A DNA stretch of 64,000 nt from Brucella pituitosa (GTDB taxonomy: Bacteria; Pseudomonadota; Alphaproteobacteria; Rhizobiales; Rhizobiaceae): positions 1,029,501 through 1,093,500 of the forward strand of contig NZ_PYSY02000002.1 of NCBI RefSeq assembly GCF_003049685.1, given 5' to 3'. This document shows positions 33,964 through 44,037 of the stretch, in pieces. Below the pieces are notes generated by a model that was given only the letters and a program-made list of their open reading frames with translations, was not told where the DNA came from and made no database searches. Made by a program: the position numbers and the translations under genes. Position 1 is the first letter of the stretch. Each line of letters begins with the position of its first letter.

Positions 33964-35937
33964 TCACGATTTCCGGGCCGATGCGAGAGCCCAGGCCAGG
34001 TAGGGCGCACCAACGAGTGCTGCAAAAAGGCCCAGAGGCAATTCATAGGGGAAAGTCACATTGCGCGAACCAAGATCGGCAATCACCATCAAAAGCGCTC
34101 CGAGCACGGCTGATGCAATCACATGCGATTGTGCCTGATCAAAGCCCATACGACGCGCCATATGCGGTGCCATCAGACCCACGAAGCTCAAAGGTCCGAC
34201 CAGCAGCGATGCGGCGGCACTGGCAAGCGCGGCAAGCAGGATCGTCAGTATTCGCGCGGCCCGCACCGGCACGCCGAGCGAGACCGGAATAGTCTGACCG
34301 AGCGGCAGGATCGTCAGCCAGCGGGACGCAAGCAATGCCAGCCCAATCACACCGAATGTCAGCACGACAAGGAAACGCGAGCTTTCCGGCGTTGCCGTGG
34401 CCGATGAACCGCTAAGCCATGCAAGGATTTGCCATGAGCGCTGATCGCCGATGGACAGGAAGATACTCAATATGGCTGAAGCGAACGAACCCACCGAGAT
34501 ACCGGCAAGCAGCAGGCGTGCGGATGACAATCTTCTGCTGCTCGCAAAGCTCAAGACCACAAGCATGGCAATCAATGCGCCAATGCCCGCGCAAAGCAGC
34601 AGTTGTGCATTGTTCGGTGCCGCAAAAATCGTGAGTGCCATCGCAAAGCCTATGCCCGCTCCGCCGCTGACGCCTATCACTTCAGGGCTTGCAAGGGGAT
34701 TACCGGTCAGACGCTGCAGGACGGCTCCCGCCATCGCAAGCAGGCTACCGGCAGCGGCGGCGGCCAAAAGGCGCGGCCAGCGCAGAGGCAAAATATCGCG
34801 GAGATTTTCACCCATCAGAAGCAGCCAGCCTTGCGGCGTTCGCGCCAGTGCGAGAGCAAAAAATGCTGCAACCAGCAACGCCGCGAGCAGCGCAGCTAGT
34901 TTCACATTGGATGCACGCTTGATGACATGTACAGGCGAAGACTGTTGCGATGTGGCTGTGCGAACACGCGGAATGAGCCACAGCAGCAAAGGCCCGCCTA
35001 TCAGTGCTGTGACGGCACCTGTCGGGAACGTTTCGCCAAGATTAGCACCAAAAAATTGTACCGCTCCATCGCAGATCCAGAGCAGCACGGCACCAGCAAA
35101 GGGCGACGCCAGCAGGATTGAACCCGGCTTTCTGACGCCGAAGCCACGCACGATTGCAGGGGCCGCCAGACCGATGAAACTGACAAGACCGACATTGGCC
35201 GCAACGCCAGCGCTCAGCACCACCGCAACGGCAACGACCGCCACGCGAAGCCATGCCAGCGGAACGCCCAGCGAGCGCGCACTGCTATCGCCAAGGCCTG
35301 CAAGCGTCAGCGGACGGCTCAGCATGATTGCGGCAATGAGACAGACAAGGAATTGCAGGGCAAGGGCCACCGTAGACGACCAGTCCTGCTGGCTCAGCGA
35401 GCCACCATTCCATGTCACAAGTGACATGAGATACTGGCCCTGCGATAGCGTCATTGCAGCGGAGAGTGCGCTGCATGTGACACCGATCAGAAGGCCTGAA
35501 ACGACCATCGTGACCGGCTCAAGCCTATTGCGCCAACCAAGCAGAAAGACGATTGCGGTCGCAATACCAGCACCCGAAAGTGCCACCACCCAACGAAACT
35601 GATCAAGCGCCGTTGGGAAGAAAAGCGTTGCCGCAACAATCGCCAGCTGTGCACCCGACGACACGCCAAGCGTCGATGGATCAGCAATTGGATTATTCAA
35701 AAGCCTTTGCAACAAGGCGCCGGCCAGTCCGAGTGCTGCACCGGCAAAAATCGCGACCGAGGCACGCGGAAACAGCACATAGGCCAGAATGACCTGTTCG
35801 GTGTTCATGTTCTGTGGATCGAACGGCAGCGCAGGCCACTCGCCAAATGGCAGGAACGCGTTGGCGTTCCAGAGGAACAATCCAAGAGCAATTGCAACGC
35901 CGATTAAGGCGCTCGAAATGAGTTTGCCAGTGGTCAC
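33964..35937 (-). CDS. fhuB: Iron(III)-hydroxamate permease, fused double-domain FhuB
   Basis: 657 residues. Two FecCD/BtuC-type permease halves (about 1-325 and 345-657) are joined in one chain, as in E. coli FhuB. Each half repeats the motif set: 'LQRLLNNPIADPSTLGVSSGA' in the first and the equivalent LTGNPLASPEVIGVSGGA in the second, and VGLVSFIGLAAPAIVR versus VGPLSFVGLMAPHMAR. It carries ferric hydroxamates across the inner membrane. It overlaps fhuD by 4 nt (ATGA). No fhuC ATPase gene adjoins. Confidence 0.93.
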   Translation of the reverse strand: MTTGKLISSALIGVAIALGLFLWNANAFLPFGEWPALPFDPQNMNTEQVILAYVLFPRASVAIFAGAALGLAGALLQRLLNNPIADPSTLGVSSGAQLAIVAATLFFPTALDQFRWVVALSGAGIATAIVFLLGWRNRLEPVTMVVSGLLIGVTCSALSAAMTLSQGQYLMSLVTWNGGSLSQQDWSSTVALALQFLVCLIAAIMLSRPLTLAGLGDSSARSLGVPLAWLRVAVVAVAVVLSAGVAANVGLVSFIGLAAPAIVRGFGVRKPGSILLASPFAGAVLLWICDGAVQFFGANLGETFPTGAVTALIGGPLLLWLIPRVRTATSQQSSPVHVIKRASNVKLAALLAALLVAAFFALALARTPQGWLLLMGENLRDILPLRWPRLLAAAAAGSLLAMAGAVLQRLTGNPLASPEVIGVSGGAGIGFAMALTIFAAPNNAQLLLCAGIGALIAMLVVLSFASSRRLSSARLLLAGISVGSFASAILSIFLSIGDQRSWQILAWLSGSSATATPESSRFLVVLTFGVIGLALLASRWLTILPLGQTIPVSLGVPVRAARILTILLAALASAAASLLVGPLSFVGLMAPHMARRMGFDQAQSHVIASAVLGALLMVIADLGSRNVTFPYELPLGLFAALVGAPYLAWALASARKS

Positions 35938-36851
35938 AGGGATGTCTCCCCGCTTGCCTGCAAGGCATCTTTCAGAAGCCGGGCAAACCGCAATCCCGCA
36001 GTTATGCCGCCATAGGGATTGATGTTATCAAGCATATAAACCCGGCCTTCCCGAACGGGCTTAAGCGACCGCCATATCACGCTGTTGCGCAGACCATTGC
36101 GCGATTCAACCGGAATATCCGAGATGATTATGATGCGTGCATCAGGATTTGCCGCCAGATTTTCCAGCGGAACTGGTGCCGCAAATGTAAAGCGCGAACG
36201 ATCCGTCCAGGCATTCGGCAAGCCTAGCCTTTCCAGCACATCACCGAACATGCTGTCATTGCCGAAAGCACGGAAGTGGCGCGCGTCGCCAACGTTGATG
36301 AGATAGGTCGGGCGGGATGCAAAAGGCTTTAACGCTTCTTTGGTCTCGGCGATAAACTTCGTCTGAACCTCAATGACACTTGCTGCTTTGGCGCTCAGTT
36401 CAAGCTTATCACCGAGTGCCGTTACAGCTTCCAGCGACTTCGCATAAGGCCCCTCGCCATGCACATAAAACGGCAACGACATGATCGGTGCTATCGATTT
36501 CAACGCATCCTCATGCTGCGTGTAAAAAGGAGAACTCAGGATCAAGTCTGGCTTGAGCAGATAGAGAAGCTCGAAATTTGGTGAACCGCGCAAACCAAGA
36601 TCGACGACAGAAGAGGGTATTGGTGGCTCAACTGCATCTTCGCGAAACCGGATAAGCTCAGTTGCCGCTATTGGTGTAACGCCCAATGCCATCAGGCATT
36701 CCAGCATAGCCCAGTCGATGGCCGCAATGCGCGAAAATGGGTTGGCGCGCGCCACATTTGGCAAAGCCAAAGCCGCCAGAACGCCAAGGGCTTTCCGGCG
36801 GCTTATTTTCAGATCAGAGAATATCGATCCGCGCTGCGGGTCTGTTACCAT
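35934..36851 (-). CDS. fhuD: Ferric-hydroxamate binding protein (FhuD-like)
   Basis: 305 residues. The N-terminus has a twin-arginine signal (ISRRKALGVLAALAL ... ARA), as in other FhuD-like proteins. The mature part is a helical-backbone metal-receptor type binding protein: AIDWAMLECLMALGVTPIAA, LRGSPNFELLYLLKPDLILSSPF, and a terminal GGITAGLRFARLL. It delivers siderophore-bound iron to FhuB. It begins the fhuDB unit 195 bp downstream of ureG. Confidence 0.88.
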   Translation of the reverse strand: MVTDPQRGSIFSDLKISRRKALGVLAALALPNVARANPFSRIAAIDWAMLECLMALGVTPIAATELIRFREDAVEPPIPSSVVDLGLRGSPNFELLYLLKPDLILSSPFYTQHEDALKSIAPIMSLPFYVHGEGPYAKSLEAVTALGDKLELSAKAASVIEVQTKFIAETKEALKPFASRPTYLINVGDARHFRAFGNDSMFGDVLERLGLPNAWTDRSRFTFAAPVPLENLAANPDARIIIISDIPVESRNGLRNSVIWRSLKPVREGRVYMLDNINPYGGITAGLRFARLLKDALQASGETSL

Positions 36852-36999
36852 GTAAATGTCAGCTTGCTCATATAGGTTCTGCCGTCACCATAGTCGCATC
36901 CGAAAGAACTGCAACGTGCGATATACTTGGGCGAAGCTCACAGGCGGTTAACAGCTTCATCGCCATGGGCTGACATAGGACGCTCTAACCGTTTGTTTT

Positions 37000-37046
37000 A
37001 ACGCGCATCTTTTCCGAAAGCCGTTTCACACTTTTCGGGACGCACT
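37000..37046. repeat. Dispersed Rhizobiales palindrome
   Basis: GCGCATCTTTTCCGAAAGCC... ending CACTTTTCGGGACGCACTCTAA. It shares the CCGAAA-x-x-CGTTTC / CTTTTCGGG core with copies at 3423 and 48488 and lies directly after ureG. Confidence 0.55.
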
Positions 37047-37658
37047 CTAAAGATTACCGTTCTCCAGGATGAAATCCACAACGTCCTGCACGCCTTTACC
37101 GCGATGGAGGTCGGTAAATCCAAAAGGACGCTTGCCGCGCATCCGCGCTGCGTCACCCTCCATGACATCGAGATCCACATGGACATAGGGTGCAAGATCG
37201 CTCTTGTTGATGACGAGAAAGTCGGACCGCGTAATACCCGGCCCGCCCTTACGTGGTATTTCCTCGCCCTGACAGACCGAAATTACATAGAGCGTCAGAT
37301 CAGCCAGATCAGGCGAGAATGTTGCGGCAAGATTGTCACCACCCGATTCGATGAAGACGATATCAAGATCGGGAAACCGCTTGTTCATCTCGGCAATTGC
37401 CTGAAGATTGATCGAAGCATCTTCGCGGATTGCCGTGTGCGGACAGCCGCCGGTTTCGACGCCCATGATGCGGTCTTCGGACAAAGCCTGATGCTTTGCG
37501 AGGATGAGTGCATCCTCACGCGTATAGATGTCGTTGGTGATGACCGCGACGGAATATTTATCGCGCAGCGCCTTGCAGAGTTTCTCCGTCAACGTCGTCT
37601 TGCCTGAGCCGACAGGGCCGCCAATACCAATACGCAAAGGTCCGTTTTTCTGTGTCAT
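37047..37658 (-). CDS. ureG: Urease accessory GTPase UreG
   Basis: 203 residues. P-loop [13 protein letters not shown] at residues 9-21, the invariant Cys-Pro-His ([13 protein letters not shown]) that binds nickel, ESGGDNL, and NKSDLAPYV for guanine recognition. UreG with UreD and UreF hydrolyses GTP to load Ni2+ into urease. It overlaps the ureF stop by 4 nt (ATGA) and ends the urease operon. Confidence 0.97.
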   Translation of the reverse strand: MTQKNGPLRIGIGGPVGSGKTTLTEKLCKALRDKYSVAVITNDIYTREDALILAKHQALSEDRIMGVETGGCPHTAIREDASINLQAIAEMNKRFPDLDIVFIESGGDNLAATFSPDLADLTLYVISVCQGEEIPRKGGPGITRSDFLVINKSDLAPYVHVDLDVMEGDAARMRGKRPFGFTDLHRGKGVQDVVDFILENGNL

Positions 37659-38341
37659 GAGCGGAAAAGCCTCGAATGCTGAGTTTCATGTTTCATGGCC
37701 GTGATATCGGCAAGGAACGTTGCAGAGCCAAGGTCATCAAGTGTGGATTGAGCAGCCCGTGCAGCCGTTATTATGAGAGCATTTTCCAAAGCGGCCATCA
37801 AGTCGGTCACGCCGCTCTGCCCGGTGACTGACAGCCGGATAGATGCTTGCAGAATATTAATGCAGTAAGCCTGAAGATAGGCGCTCAACGCTGATGTCAA
37901 TGGAATGCCATGCACACCAGCGACGGCCCCAACTGCAACGGGGTAAGCACATTCGGACGGCAAGCGCTCGAAAGCCACATGACCCCAGCTTCCGGCAGCG
38001 ACCATAAATGCAGAGCCTTGCAACATGGTTTCCATATGCCGCTCGCGTGAACCAGCAAGCGCCTCGGCAAGCTCTGCGACCTCCCGCAAATCGCCGCCTG
38101 AAACGGCCTGTCGCCAGCTTTCGGCAAACAGCACCGCATCATTCCAGCCGGAGCCATAGGTAACAAGCGATCGCAGCCACGCCTGCAGGCTTTCGACATC
38201 CGTGACCAGATCATCATGCACCGCGCGCTCCAGCCCATTGCTGTAGCTAAAAGAACCCACCGGAAAGACCGGCGACAGCCAGGCCATCAGACGCAGCAGT
38301 GCAATGTTCTGATCAGTCGTGATCGTGGTGGTGATGGTCAT
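37655..38341 (-). CDS. ureF: Urease accessory protein UreF
   Basis: 228 residues. All-helical protein; [21 protein letters not shown] is the conserved start, and [19 protein letters not shown] and [16 protein letters not shown] follow. UreF forms the UreD-UreF-UreG activation complex. The start at 38341 lies inside the His-rich end of ureE, so the same DNA codes His/Asp repeats in UreE and Thr/Ile in UreF. In-frame ATGs exist further upstream (38365, 38440), but they read ureE DNA out of frame and are unlikely. Confidence 0.93.
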   Translation of the reverse strand: MTITTTITTDQNIALLRLMAWLSPVFPVGSFSYSNGLERAVHDDLVTDVESLQAWLRSLVTYGSGWNDAVLFAESWRQAVSGGDLREVAELAEALAGSRERHMETMLQGSAFMVAAGSWGHVAFERLPSECAYPVAVGAVAGVHGIPLTSALSAYLQAYCINILQASIRLSVTGQSGVTDLMAALENALIITAARAAQSTLDDLGSATFLADITAMKHETQHSRLFRS

Positions 38342-38810
38342 GATGATGATCGTGGTGGTGATCATGCGACGAATGCCCGCCGGAATAGGCCCCCCGCAAT
38401 GGGCTGAAGATTTCGTTCGTATCCGTGACTTTCGCGTCAAGCCCTTCGAGCATGGCCTTGATCACATGGTCACGCAGAATGAAGATGCGATCAGGTTCGA
38501 TCTGTGCAGCCAGGTGCCGATTTCCAATGTGCCATGCAAGTTCAGCAATATGGAGCGCATCACGGCCGTGGACTTCATAAAGAGCTTCGCGGGCAGCACG
38601 GATTTCGATTTCGCGCCCATCTTCCAGCACCAACCGGTCGCCATGGTCGAGAACCACAGGCTCGGCAAAATCGACGAAGATTTTCTCTCCATCCTCAAGC
38701 GCAATGGCTTTGCGGCGCAGATGACGCTCGTCGCGCTCAAGAATTGCGTGACCAGCAGGCACAGCATCTATCACTTCGTGAGCACGGATTATCGATTTTA
38801 CTTTTATCAT
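38313..38810 (-). CDS. ureE: Urease nickel metallochaperone UreE
   Basis: 165 residues. An N-terminal peptide-binding domain ([23 protein letters not shown]) and a metal-binding C-terminal domain ([39 protein letters not shown]) are followed by a His/Asp tail of about 20 residues built from DHHH units. UreE hands Ni2+ to the UreDFG complex. The tail overlaps the ureF start by 29 nt. Confidence 0.96.
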   Translation of the reverse strand: MIKVKSIIRAHEVIDAVPAGHAILERDERHLRRKAIALEDGEKIFVDFAEPVVLDHGDRLVLEDGREIEIRAAREALYEVHGRDALHIAELAWHIGNRHLAAQIEPDRIFILRDHVIKAMLEGLDAKVTDTNEIFSPLRGAYSGGHSSHDHHHDHHHDHHHHDHD

Positions 38811-38819
38811 TTCAAACCT

Positions 38820-40532
38820 TCAATACAGGAAGTAGCGTTGTGCCATCGGGACGACATCGACCGGTTCGCAGGTCAAAAGCTCGCCATTGGCACGCACTTC
38901 ATAGGTTTCTGGATCGACTTCCATTTGTGGCATCGCATCGTTCAAAATCATTGAGTGTTTGCCAATGCCATCGCGCGTATTCTTCACTGCAATCATTTGT
39001 TTGTCGACACCAATCATCTCACGCAATCCCGCACTCATCGCAGCATCAGATACGAATGTAACCGAGCTGTTGGTGCGTGCCTTGCCGAACGAACCGAACA
39101 TCGGCCTGTAATGCATGGGTTGTGGCGTCGGGATGGATGCATTCGGGTCGCCCATCGGCGCGGTCGCGATCCAACCACCAAGCAAAACGAAGTCCGGCTT
39201 CACGCCAAAGAATGCCGGATTCCACAACACCAGATCAGCGCGCTTTCCAACTTCCACCGAGCCTATCTCATGCGACATGCCATGAGCGATTGCCGGATTG
39301 ATCGTATATTTCGCCACATAACGGCGAACGCGATAATTATCATTACCCGGTGCATCGTCGGAAAGAGAACCACGTTGTCGTTTCATCTTATCGGCAGTTT
39401 GCCAACAGCGGATGACCATTTCGCCAACACGACCCATTGCCTGACTGTCGGACGAAATAATCGAGAAAGCTCCCATGTCGTGCAGAATATCTTCCGCCGC
39501 GATTGTCTCCTTACGGATACGACTTTCAGCAAAGGCAATGTCTTCAGGAATGGATGGCGACAGGTGATGGCAAACCATCAGCATGTCGAGATGCTCGGAA
39601 ATCGTATTCACCGTATAAGGCCGCGTCGGGTTGGTCGATGCTGGCAACACATTCGGATATTGGCAGACGCGGATGATATCTGGCGCGTGCCCACCACCCG
39701 CACCTTCCGTGTGGAATGAGTGGATGGTGCGGCCTTTGAAAGCCGCAAGCGTGTCTTCGACAAAGCCCGATTCATTGAGCGTATCAGTGTGAATTGCCAC
39801 CTGCACATCAAAACGATCTGCGACCGCAAGGCAATTATCGATAGATGCCGGTGTTGTGCCCCAGTCCTCATGCAGTTTCAGACCACAGGCGCCAGCAAGC
39901 ACCATTTCCTCAAGCGCGCCCGGTAGCGAAGCATTGCCCTTACCAAAGACACCGAAATTCATCGCCATGCCATCAAAGGACTGAATGAGACGGGCAATAT
40001 TCCACGGCCCCGGCGTGCAGGTGGTTGCAAGCGTGCCATGCGCAGGCCCTGTACCCCCGCCGATCATACAAGTGACGCCGGAAGTGAGTGCTTCTTCCAC
40101 CTGCTGCGGCGAAATGAAGTGAATGTGCGAATCTATTGCGCCCGCCGTCAGAATACGGCCTTCGCCTGCAATAATCTCCGTACCCGGCCCGATGATAATC
40201 GTCACACCCGGCTGCGTGTCGGGATTCCCTGCTTTACCGATGCCCGCAATGCGCCCATCAAGCAGCCCGACGTCAGCCTTGTAGATGCCAGTGTGATCGA
40301 GGATCAGCGCATTTGTAATGACGGTATCCATCGCACCTTGCGCGCGTGACAACTGGCTTTGTCCCATGCCGTCACGGATCACCTTGCCGCCCCCGAACTT
40401 AACCTCCTCACCATAAACAGTCAGGTCTTTCTCAACTTCGATGAACAGTTCCGTATCAGCAAGCCGAACCTTGTCGCCGGTCGTTGGCCCGAACATCTGC
40501 GCATAGGTTGCGCGACTAATCCTGGCAGGCAT
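38820..40532 (-). CDS. ureC: Urease alpha subunit UreC
   Basis: 570 residues, the normal length. It hydrolyses urea at a dinuclear nickel site. The metal ligands are in SHIHFISP (two His), LKLHEDWG (the carbamylated Lys, ~residue 219), [13 protein letters not shown] and [34 protein letters not shown] is the mobile flap with its Cys-His-His. It is followed by ureE after 9 bp and preceded by ureB by 21 bp. Confidence 0.98.
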   Translation of the reverse strand: MPARISRATYAQMFGPTTGDKVRLADTELFIEVEKDLTVYGEEVKFGGGKVIRDGMGQSQLSRAQGAMDTVITNALILDHTGIYKADVGLLDGRIAGIGKAGNPDTQPGVTIIIGPGTEIIAGEGRILTAGAIDSHIHFISPQQVEEALTSGVTCMIGGGTGPAHGTLATTCTPGPWNIARLIQSFDGMAMNFGVFGKGNASLPGALEEMVLAGACGLKLHEDWGTTPASIDNCLAVADRFDVQVAIHTDTLNESGFVEDTLAAFKGRTIHSFHTEGAGGGHAPDIIRVCQYPNVLPASTNPTRPYTVNTISEHLDMLMVCHHLSPSIPEDIAFAESRIRKETIAAEDILHDMGAFSIISSDSQAMGRVGEMVIRCWQTADKMKRQRGSLSDDAPGNDNYRVRRYVAKYTINPAIAHGMSHEIGSVEVGKRADLVLWNPAFFGVKPDFVLLGGWIATAPMGDPNASIPTPQPMHYRPMFGSFGKARTNSSVTFVSDAAMSAGLREMIGVDKQMIAVKNTRDGIGKHSMILNDAMPQMEVDPETYEVRANGELLTCEPVDVVPMAQRYFLY

Positions 40533-40553
40533 GAAATTCCCCTTTTCCCGAGG

Positions 40554-40859
40554 TTAGAGCTTGCCCATGACAAGCTGACGGAAACCATAAATCTCGCGCT
40601 TCCCGCAGATCGGCACCAGTGTCACGTCACGCTCCTGCCCCGGCTCGAAGCGCACAGCCGTGCCCGCTGCAATATCGAGTCTTAAACCCCGTGCCTGTTC
40701 GCGATCAAAGGACAGCGCCGCATTGACCTCATAGAAATGATAATGGCTGCCCACCTGGATCGGCCGATCGCCCGTATTGGCGACTTTGATAGTTACAATC
40801 GGCTGCCCCTGATTAAGCTCCATCTCGCCATCAACCGTAATGATTTCTCCGGGTATCAT
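40554..40859 (-). CDS. ureB: Urease beta subunit UreB
   Basis: 101 residues. [17 protein letters not shown] and [15 protein letters not shown] are characteristic. It is one of the three structural subunits, kept as a separate gene as in other alphaproteobacteria. It lies 8 bp after the HupE/UreJ gene and is cotranscribed with ureC. Confidence 0.97.
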   Translation of the reverse strand: MIPGEIITVDGEMELNQGQPIVTIKVANTGDRPIQVGSHYHFYEVNAALSFDREQARGLRLDIAAGTAVRFEPGQERDVTLVPICGKREIYGFRQLVMGKL

Positions 40860-40867
40860 CGCTCACC

Positions 40868-41452
40868 TCATCCAGCCATCAGCATGAGACCGCCAAGTGC
40901 CGTCGCACCACCTGCAACGCGCAGTGCAAGACGTCCGCTTTGCCCGGCCATCAAACGCCCGGCAGCAAGGCCAACGCCAATGCCTGCGGTATGAAGCAGG
41001 ACCGTCGCCAATGCGAAACCACCACCATAGGAGAGGAAAGCCGCCCCACCGATTTCGCCGCCATGAGCATGACCGTGGAAGAATGCGAAGAAGCCGACAA
41101 TCATGGCACTGACAACAGCCGAAACTGGAAGCGCCAAGGCGACCAGCAGACCAATCACAACCACCGAAGCGAGGATAACAGGTTCAACGAATGGCACTGG
41201 AAGGCCAGCGAGTGCCGCAACAAAGCCGAGCAGCATTAGGCCGACAAAGGCTGCAGGCACGGCGAACAGCGCTCGCCCACCGAGCATTGCCGCCCATAGA
41301 CCAACCGCTACCATCGCCAGGATATGATCAGCGCCCGAAAGAGGATGCGTGAAGCCCGCAGCAAATGAGCCATGCTCCACGGGGTTCAAATGCGCGAAAG
41401 CCGGGCTTGCGGTGAGCGCCATTACTGCCGCAGGAAGTATTGATTTCTTCAT
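40868..41452 (-). CDS. ureJ: HupE/UreJ-family nickel permease
   Basis: 194 residues. A signal-like first helix ends in AFAHLNP, and about six membrane helices follow. The family motif HPLSGADHILAMVAVGLWAA (~32-51) and the later HGHAHGGE (~118-125) supply likely metal-binding His and Asp. HupE/UreJ proteins mediate Ni2+ passage. It sits between ureA and ureB. ATG 41452 is chosen because AGAGGGA precedes it by 7 nt; the frame is open upstream to 41605 only through repeat DNA. Confidence 0.9.
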   Translation of the reverse strand: MKKSILPAAVMALTASPAFAHLNPVEHGSFAAGFTHPLSGADHILAMVAVGLWAAMLGGRALFAVPAAFVGLMLLGFVAALAGLPVPFVEPVILASVVVIGLLVALALPVSAVVSAMIVGFFAFFHGHAHGGEIGGAAFLSYGGGFALATVLLHTAGIGVGLAAGRLMAGQSGRLALRVAGGATALGGLMLMAG

Positions 41453-41483
41453 TTTCATTCCCTCTTTTATGTCTTCTCGCTCT

Positions 41484-41552
41484 AGTATGGCGAACCCGAA
41501 ATTCGTACAAACGGTTGCTTTATAGTGTGACGAATTTCGGGTTCGCCATACT
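41484..41552. repeat. Perfect 23-bp inverted repeat upstream of ureJ
   Basis: Arms AGTATGGCGAACCCGAAATTCGT (41484-41506) and its exact complement (41530-41552), with a 23-nt spacer. This could fold into a long hairpin in the ureA-ureJ transcript or reflect a small mobile palindrome. Confidence 0.9.
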
Positions 41553-41567
41553 GGTATAATATTGAAT

Positions 41568-41714
41568 CTAGTGTGGTTTACGGATCTGAACTTCAAATCC
41601 ACCACACTAGAGCATTTCCTGTTTTTCTTGAATCATTGGAAATGCTCTATCTCTTTGTTTTTCTCGCATTATCCGACGCAAAACCGCTTCGCACTTTTGC
41701 TGGAAATGCTCTAG
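41568..41714. repeat. Compound AGAGCATTTCC palindrome cluster
   Basis: CTAGTGTGG/CCACACTAG (41568-41610) overlaps AGAGCATTTCC/GGAAATGCTCT (41609-41648), and a third GGAAATGCTCTAG ends at 41714 beside the ureA stop. Between them lies CCGACGCAAAACCGCTTCGCACTTTTGC, typical of dispersed Rhizobiales intergenic repeats. Confidence 0.8.
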
Positions 41715-42013
41715 CGAATTGGTTCGTGCACGGTGACTAGCTTGGTGCCGTCAGGGAAGGTCGCTTCGACCTGAATGTCGTGGATCATCTCGGCCACACC
41801 TCCCATCACCTGTTCACGCGTAATGACATGCGCTCCAGCTTCCATGAGATCCGCGACAGAACGCCCATCACGCGCGCCCTCCACCACGAAGTCGCTGATC
41901 AGTGCGATTGCCTCAGGATGATTGAGTTTCACACCGCGTTCCAGACGACGGCGTGCGACCGAAGCGGCCATGGCGATCAGAAGCTTGTCTTTTTCTCTTG
42001 GCGTCAAATTCAT
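41711..42013 (-). CDS. ureA: Urease gamma subunit UreA
   Basis: 100 residues. [27 protein letters not shown] at the start and [24 protein letters not shown] at the end are diagnostic. It is the smallest urease structural subunit. It is preceded by ureD by 50 bp and separated from ureJ by a 258-bp repeat-rich region, which splits the operon into ureDA and ureJBCEFG. Confidence 0.97.
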   Translation of the reverse strand: MNLTPREKDKLLIAMAASVARRRLERGVKLNHPEAIALISDFVVEGARDGRSVADLMEAGAHVITREQVMGGVAEMIHDIQVEATFPDGTKLVTVHEPIR

Positions 42014-42063
42014 AACTTTGTTCCAAATCGTTTTTCATGAAAGGCGGCACAGCCGCACCCATC

Positions 42064-42903
42064 TTAAAGTGACCAAACTTTAGGCAACCCTGCCTTTCCA
42101 TTAAGCAGCGCCAACAACGGCACCAATCGCTTACGCAGCTCATAGCTATCCGGGGCAATGAGCCGAACAATCAGCTTGGGCGCTTGGTTCGCATCCACAA
42201 GGCTGCAACCGCCATCCTCACCCGCAATCGCCCGCACCGCATCAAGATGCCGTTCGGCCTGCTCCGAAACCATCAAAACCGTGGCAATCGCCAACGCCTT
42301 ATTTGCCACCGCCCGCGCCTGCAATTGCTCTGCAACGTCAGGCCCAAGGCGCAATTCTTCCGCATGGATCAATCGTCCCTCCTGCCGCACACGCCAGCCA
42401 TCATGAAACAAGGCGCGCTCAACCGTTTCGCCCATGGCAAGACGCCCAAACACATTTGCTTCCACCACCAGAAGCTCCGCACCTTTCTCCATCTCGATAT
42501 CGAGCCTGCGCGTGAGCGCAGACTGGTTGAACAGAATGGTCTCCTGTGGGAGCCATGCAAGACGTGTGCCTTTTGCAAGTTTAAGACTTGTTGCAATGCG
42601 GGCCTCGCCGCCGCCAGAACGATAGATCCGCTCGCAAGCTTGTGTGGTAACGACAGCAGATGCATTTCCGCTCAGTTCCACATCCCATCTCAGACGGTCG
42701 CCGCCGGTCAAACCACCCGATGTATTGATGAGGATAGCCTCAAGTGGATCAGTTGCCGTTCGCGGCATACGGATCTTGGCTGCACCCTCCTGATAAAGTC
42801 CTGCAACACGCGTGCGCCCATCCTTGAACTGAAGCGACAATTGCCCCAGCCCATTAGCGCGTTGCGTCGAAAGCGCTTTCAGATGATCATTTGCTATTGT
42901 CAT
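42064..42903 (-). CDS. ureD: Urease accessory protein UreD
   Basis: 279 residues. [67 protein letters not shown] and the [19 protein letters not shown] segment define UreD/UreH. It scaffolds UreF-UreG on the apo-urease and channels nickel. ATG 42903 is chosen; the longer frame to 43017 would read through the galU terminator. Confidence 0.93.
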   Translation of the reverse strand: MTIANDHLKALSTQRANGLGQLSLQFKDGRTRVAGLYQEGAAKIRMPRTATDPLEAILINTSGGLTGGDRLRWDVELSGNASAVVTTQACERIYRSGGGEARIATSLKLAKGTRLAWLPQETILFNQSALTRRLDIEMEKGAELLVVEANVFGRLAMGETVERALFHDGWRVRQEGRLIHAEELRLGPDVAEQLQARAVANKALAIATVLMVSEQAERHLDAVRAIAGEDGGCSLVDANQAPKLIVRLIAPDSYELRKRLVPLLALLNGKAGLPKVWSL

Positions 42904-42978
42904 GTTCCGATGATGCTCTCGCCTTGTCACTCTCAGGAAGCGAATTTCATGCCAAAGGAACTGCCGTCCATTTTGAAC

Positions 42979-43014
42979 AAAAAAAAACCCGCCTTCATTT
43001 CTGAAAGCGGGTTT
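42979..43014 (-). terminator. Terminator of galU
   Basis: On the minus strand AAACCCGC / GCGGGTTT form a stem with a 14-nt loop, followed by nine T residues. It ends the galU transcript about 125 nt after the stop codon. Confidence 0.85.
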
Positions 43015-43034
43015 CATTTGGTTTTGAATGACGG

Positions 43035-43072
43035 TAGAGCGCCGTGCGTCTTTTCGGACGCACGGCGCTCTA
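43035..43072. repeat. Perfect 16-bp palindrome between galU and ureD
   Basis: TAGAGCGCCGTGCGTC / GACGCACGGCGCTCTA with a six-base TTTTCG loop. It belongs in style to the AGAGC-type dispersed palindromes; no T-run follows on either side. Confidence 0.8.
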
Positions 43073-43140
43073 AACTATTGAATCTACGCATCGTGCTTTC
43101 CAAAAAAATCGATTTCGATTATTGGGCCGATGCTGTAGGC

Positions 43141-44037
43141 CTATTCTGGCTTGATCGTCTTGAGAAGATCGGCAATCGAAACCTCGACCGTTGGGCGGAT
43201 ATCCTTCCGCCACAGGGCAAAAGCCACATTGGCTTCAATGAAGCCGGACTTTGAGCCGCAGTCGAAAGTCAAACCACGGTAGTCAAAGCCGTAGAACTTC
43301 TGTGCATCGGCAAGCTTCAGCATCGCATCAGTCAGCTGAATCTCATTGCCAGCACCCTTCTCCTGCTTGCTCAGCAGTTCGAAGATTTCTGGCTGAAGAA
43401 TATAGCGGCCATTGATATAGAGATTGGAAGGTGCCGTGCCCTTGGCAGGCTTTTCAACCATCTGGTTGATTTCAAAGCCGTTGCCAATGGCATTGCCCTT
43501 GCCGACAATACCGTATTTATGCGCTTCTTCAGGGTCGCACTCCTGAACCGCGATGACATTGCCTCCGGTCTGCTCATAAAGCTCGACCATTTCCTTGAGG
43601 CAACCCTTCTTCGACTGCATGACCATATCCGGCAGAAGCAGTGCAAAAAGGCTCGTCGCCAACCAGTTCGCGCGCGCGCACCAGACCGCATGGCCAAGGC
43701 CAAGCGGAACCTGCTGACGGGTAAAGCTGGTAGTGCCGGGCTGTGGCTGCAATTCCTGCAGATGCTCCAGCTCTGCCTTCTTGCCACGCTCGGCAAGCGT
43801 GGAATAGAGCTCAACCTGTGCATCGAAATAATCTTCGATCACAGCCTTGTTGCGTCCGGTGACGAAAATCAGATGTTCGATACCCGCTTCGCGTGCCTCA
43901 TCCACCACATATTGGATGACGGGTTTGTCGACAACAGTGAGCATTTCCTTGGGGATGGACTTGGTCGCTGGAAGAAAGCGGGTCCCAAGACCGGCGACGG
44001 GGAAAACTGCCTTACGGATTTTGCGGATCGAACTCAT
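43141..44037 (-). CDS. galU: UTP-glucose-1-phosphate uridylyltransferase
   Basis: 298 residues. Makes UDP-glucose for polysaccharide and lipopolysaccharide synthesis. The nucleotide-binding loop [23 protein letters not shown] is near the N-terminus; [22 protein letters not shown] and VEKP are family motifs. GAGGAG lies 6 nt before ATG 44037, so the longer frame to 44097 is rejected. It is divergent from the lytic transglycosylase gene. Confidence 0.95.
   Translation of the reverse strand: MSSIRKIRKAVFPVAGLGTRFLPATKSIPKEMLTVVDKPVIQYVVDEAREAGIEHLIFVTGRNKAVIEDYFDAQVELYSTLAERGKKAELEHLQELQPQPGTTSFTRQQVPLGLGHAVWCARANWLATSLFALLLPDMVMQSKKGCLKEMVELYEQTGGNVIAVQECDPEEAHKYGIVGKGNAIGNGFEINQMVEKPAKGTAPSNLYINGRYILQPEIFELLSKQEKGAGNEIQLTDAMLKLADAQKFYGFDYRGLTFDCGSKSGFIEANVAFALWRKDIRPTVEVSIADLLKTIKPE

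Noticed and set aside
34451-35602. 383-codon plus-strand open frame opposite fhuB
   Set aside because: Low-complexity Ala/Ser/Arg/Pro sequence that mirrors the membrane codons of fhuB.
42184-43254. 356-codon plus-strand frame across ureD and the galU terminator
   Set aside because: Crosses a terminator and a palindrome and has no recognisable domain; ureD on the other strand is well supported.
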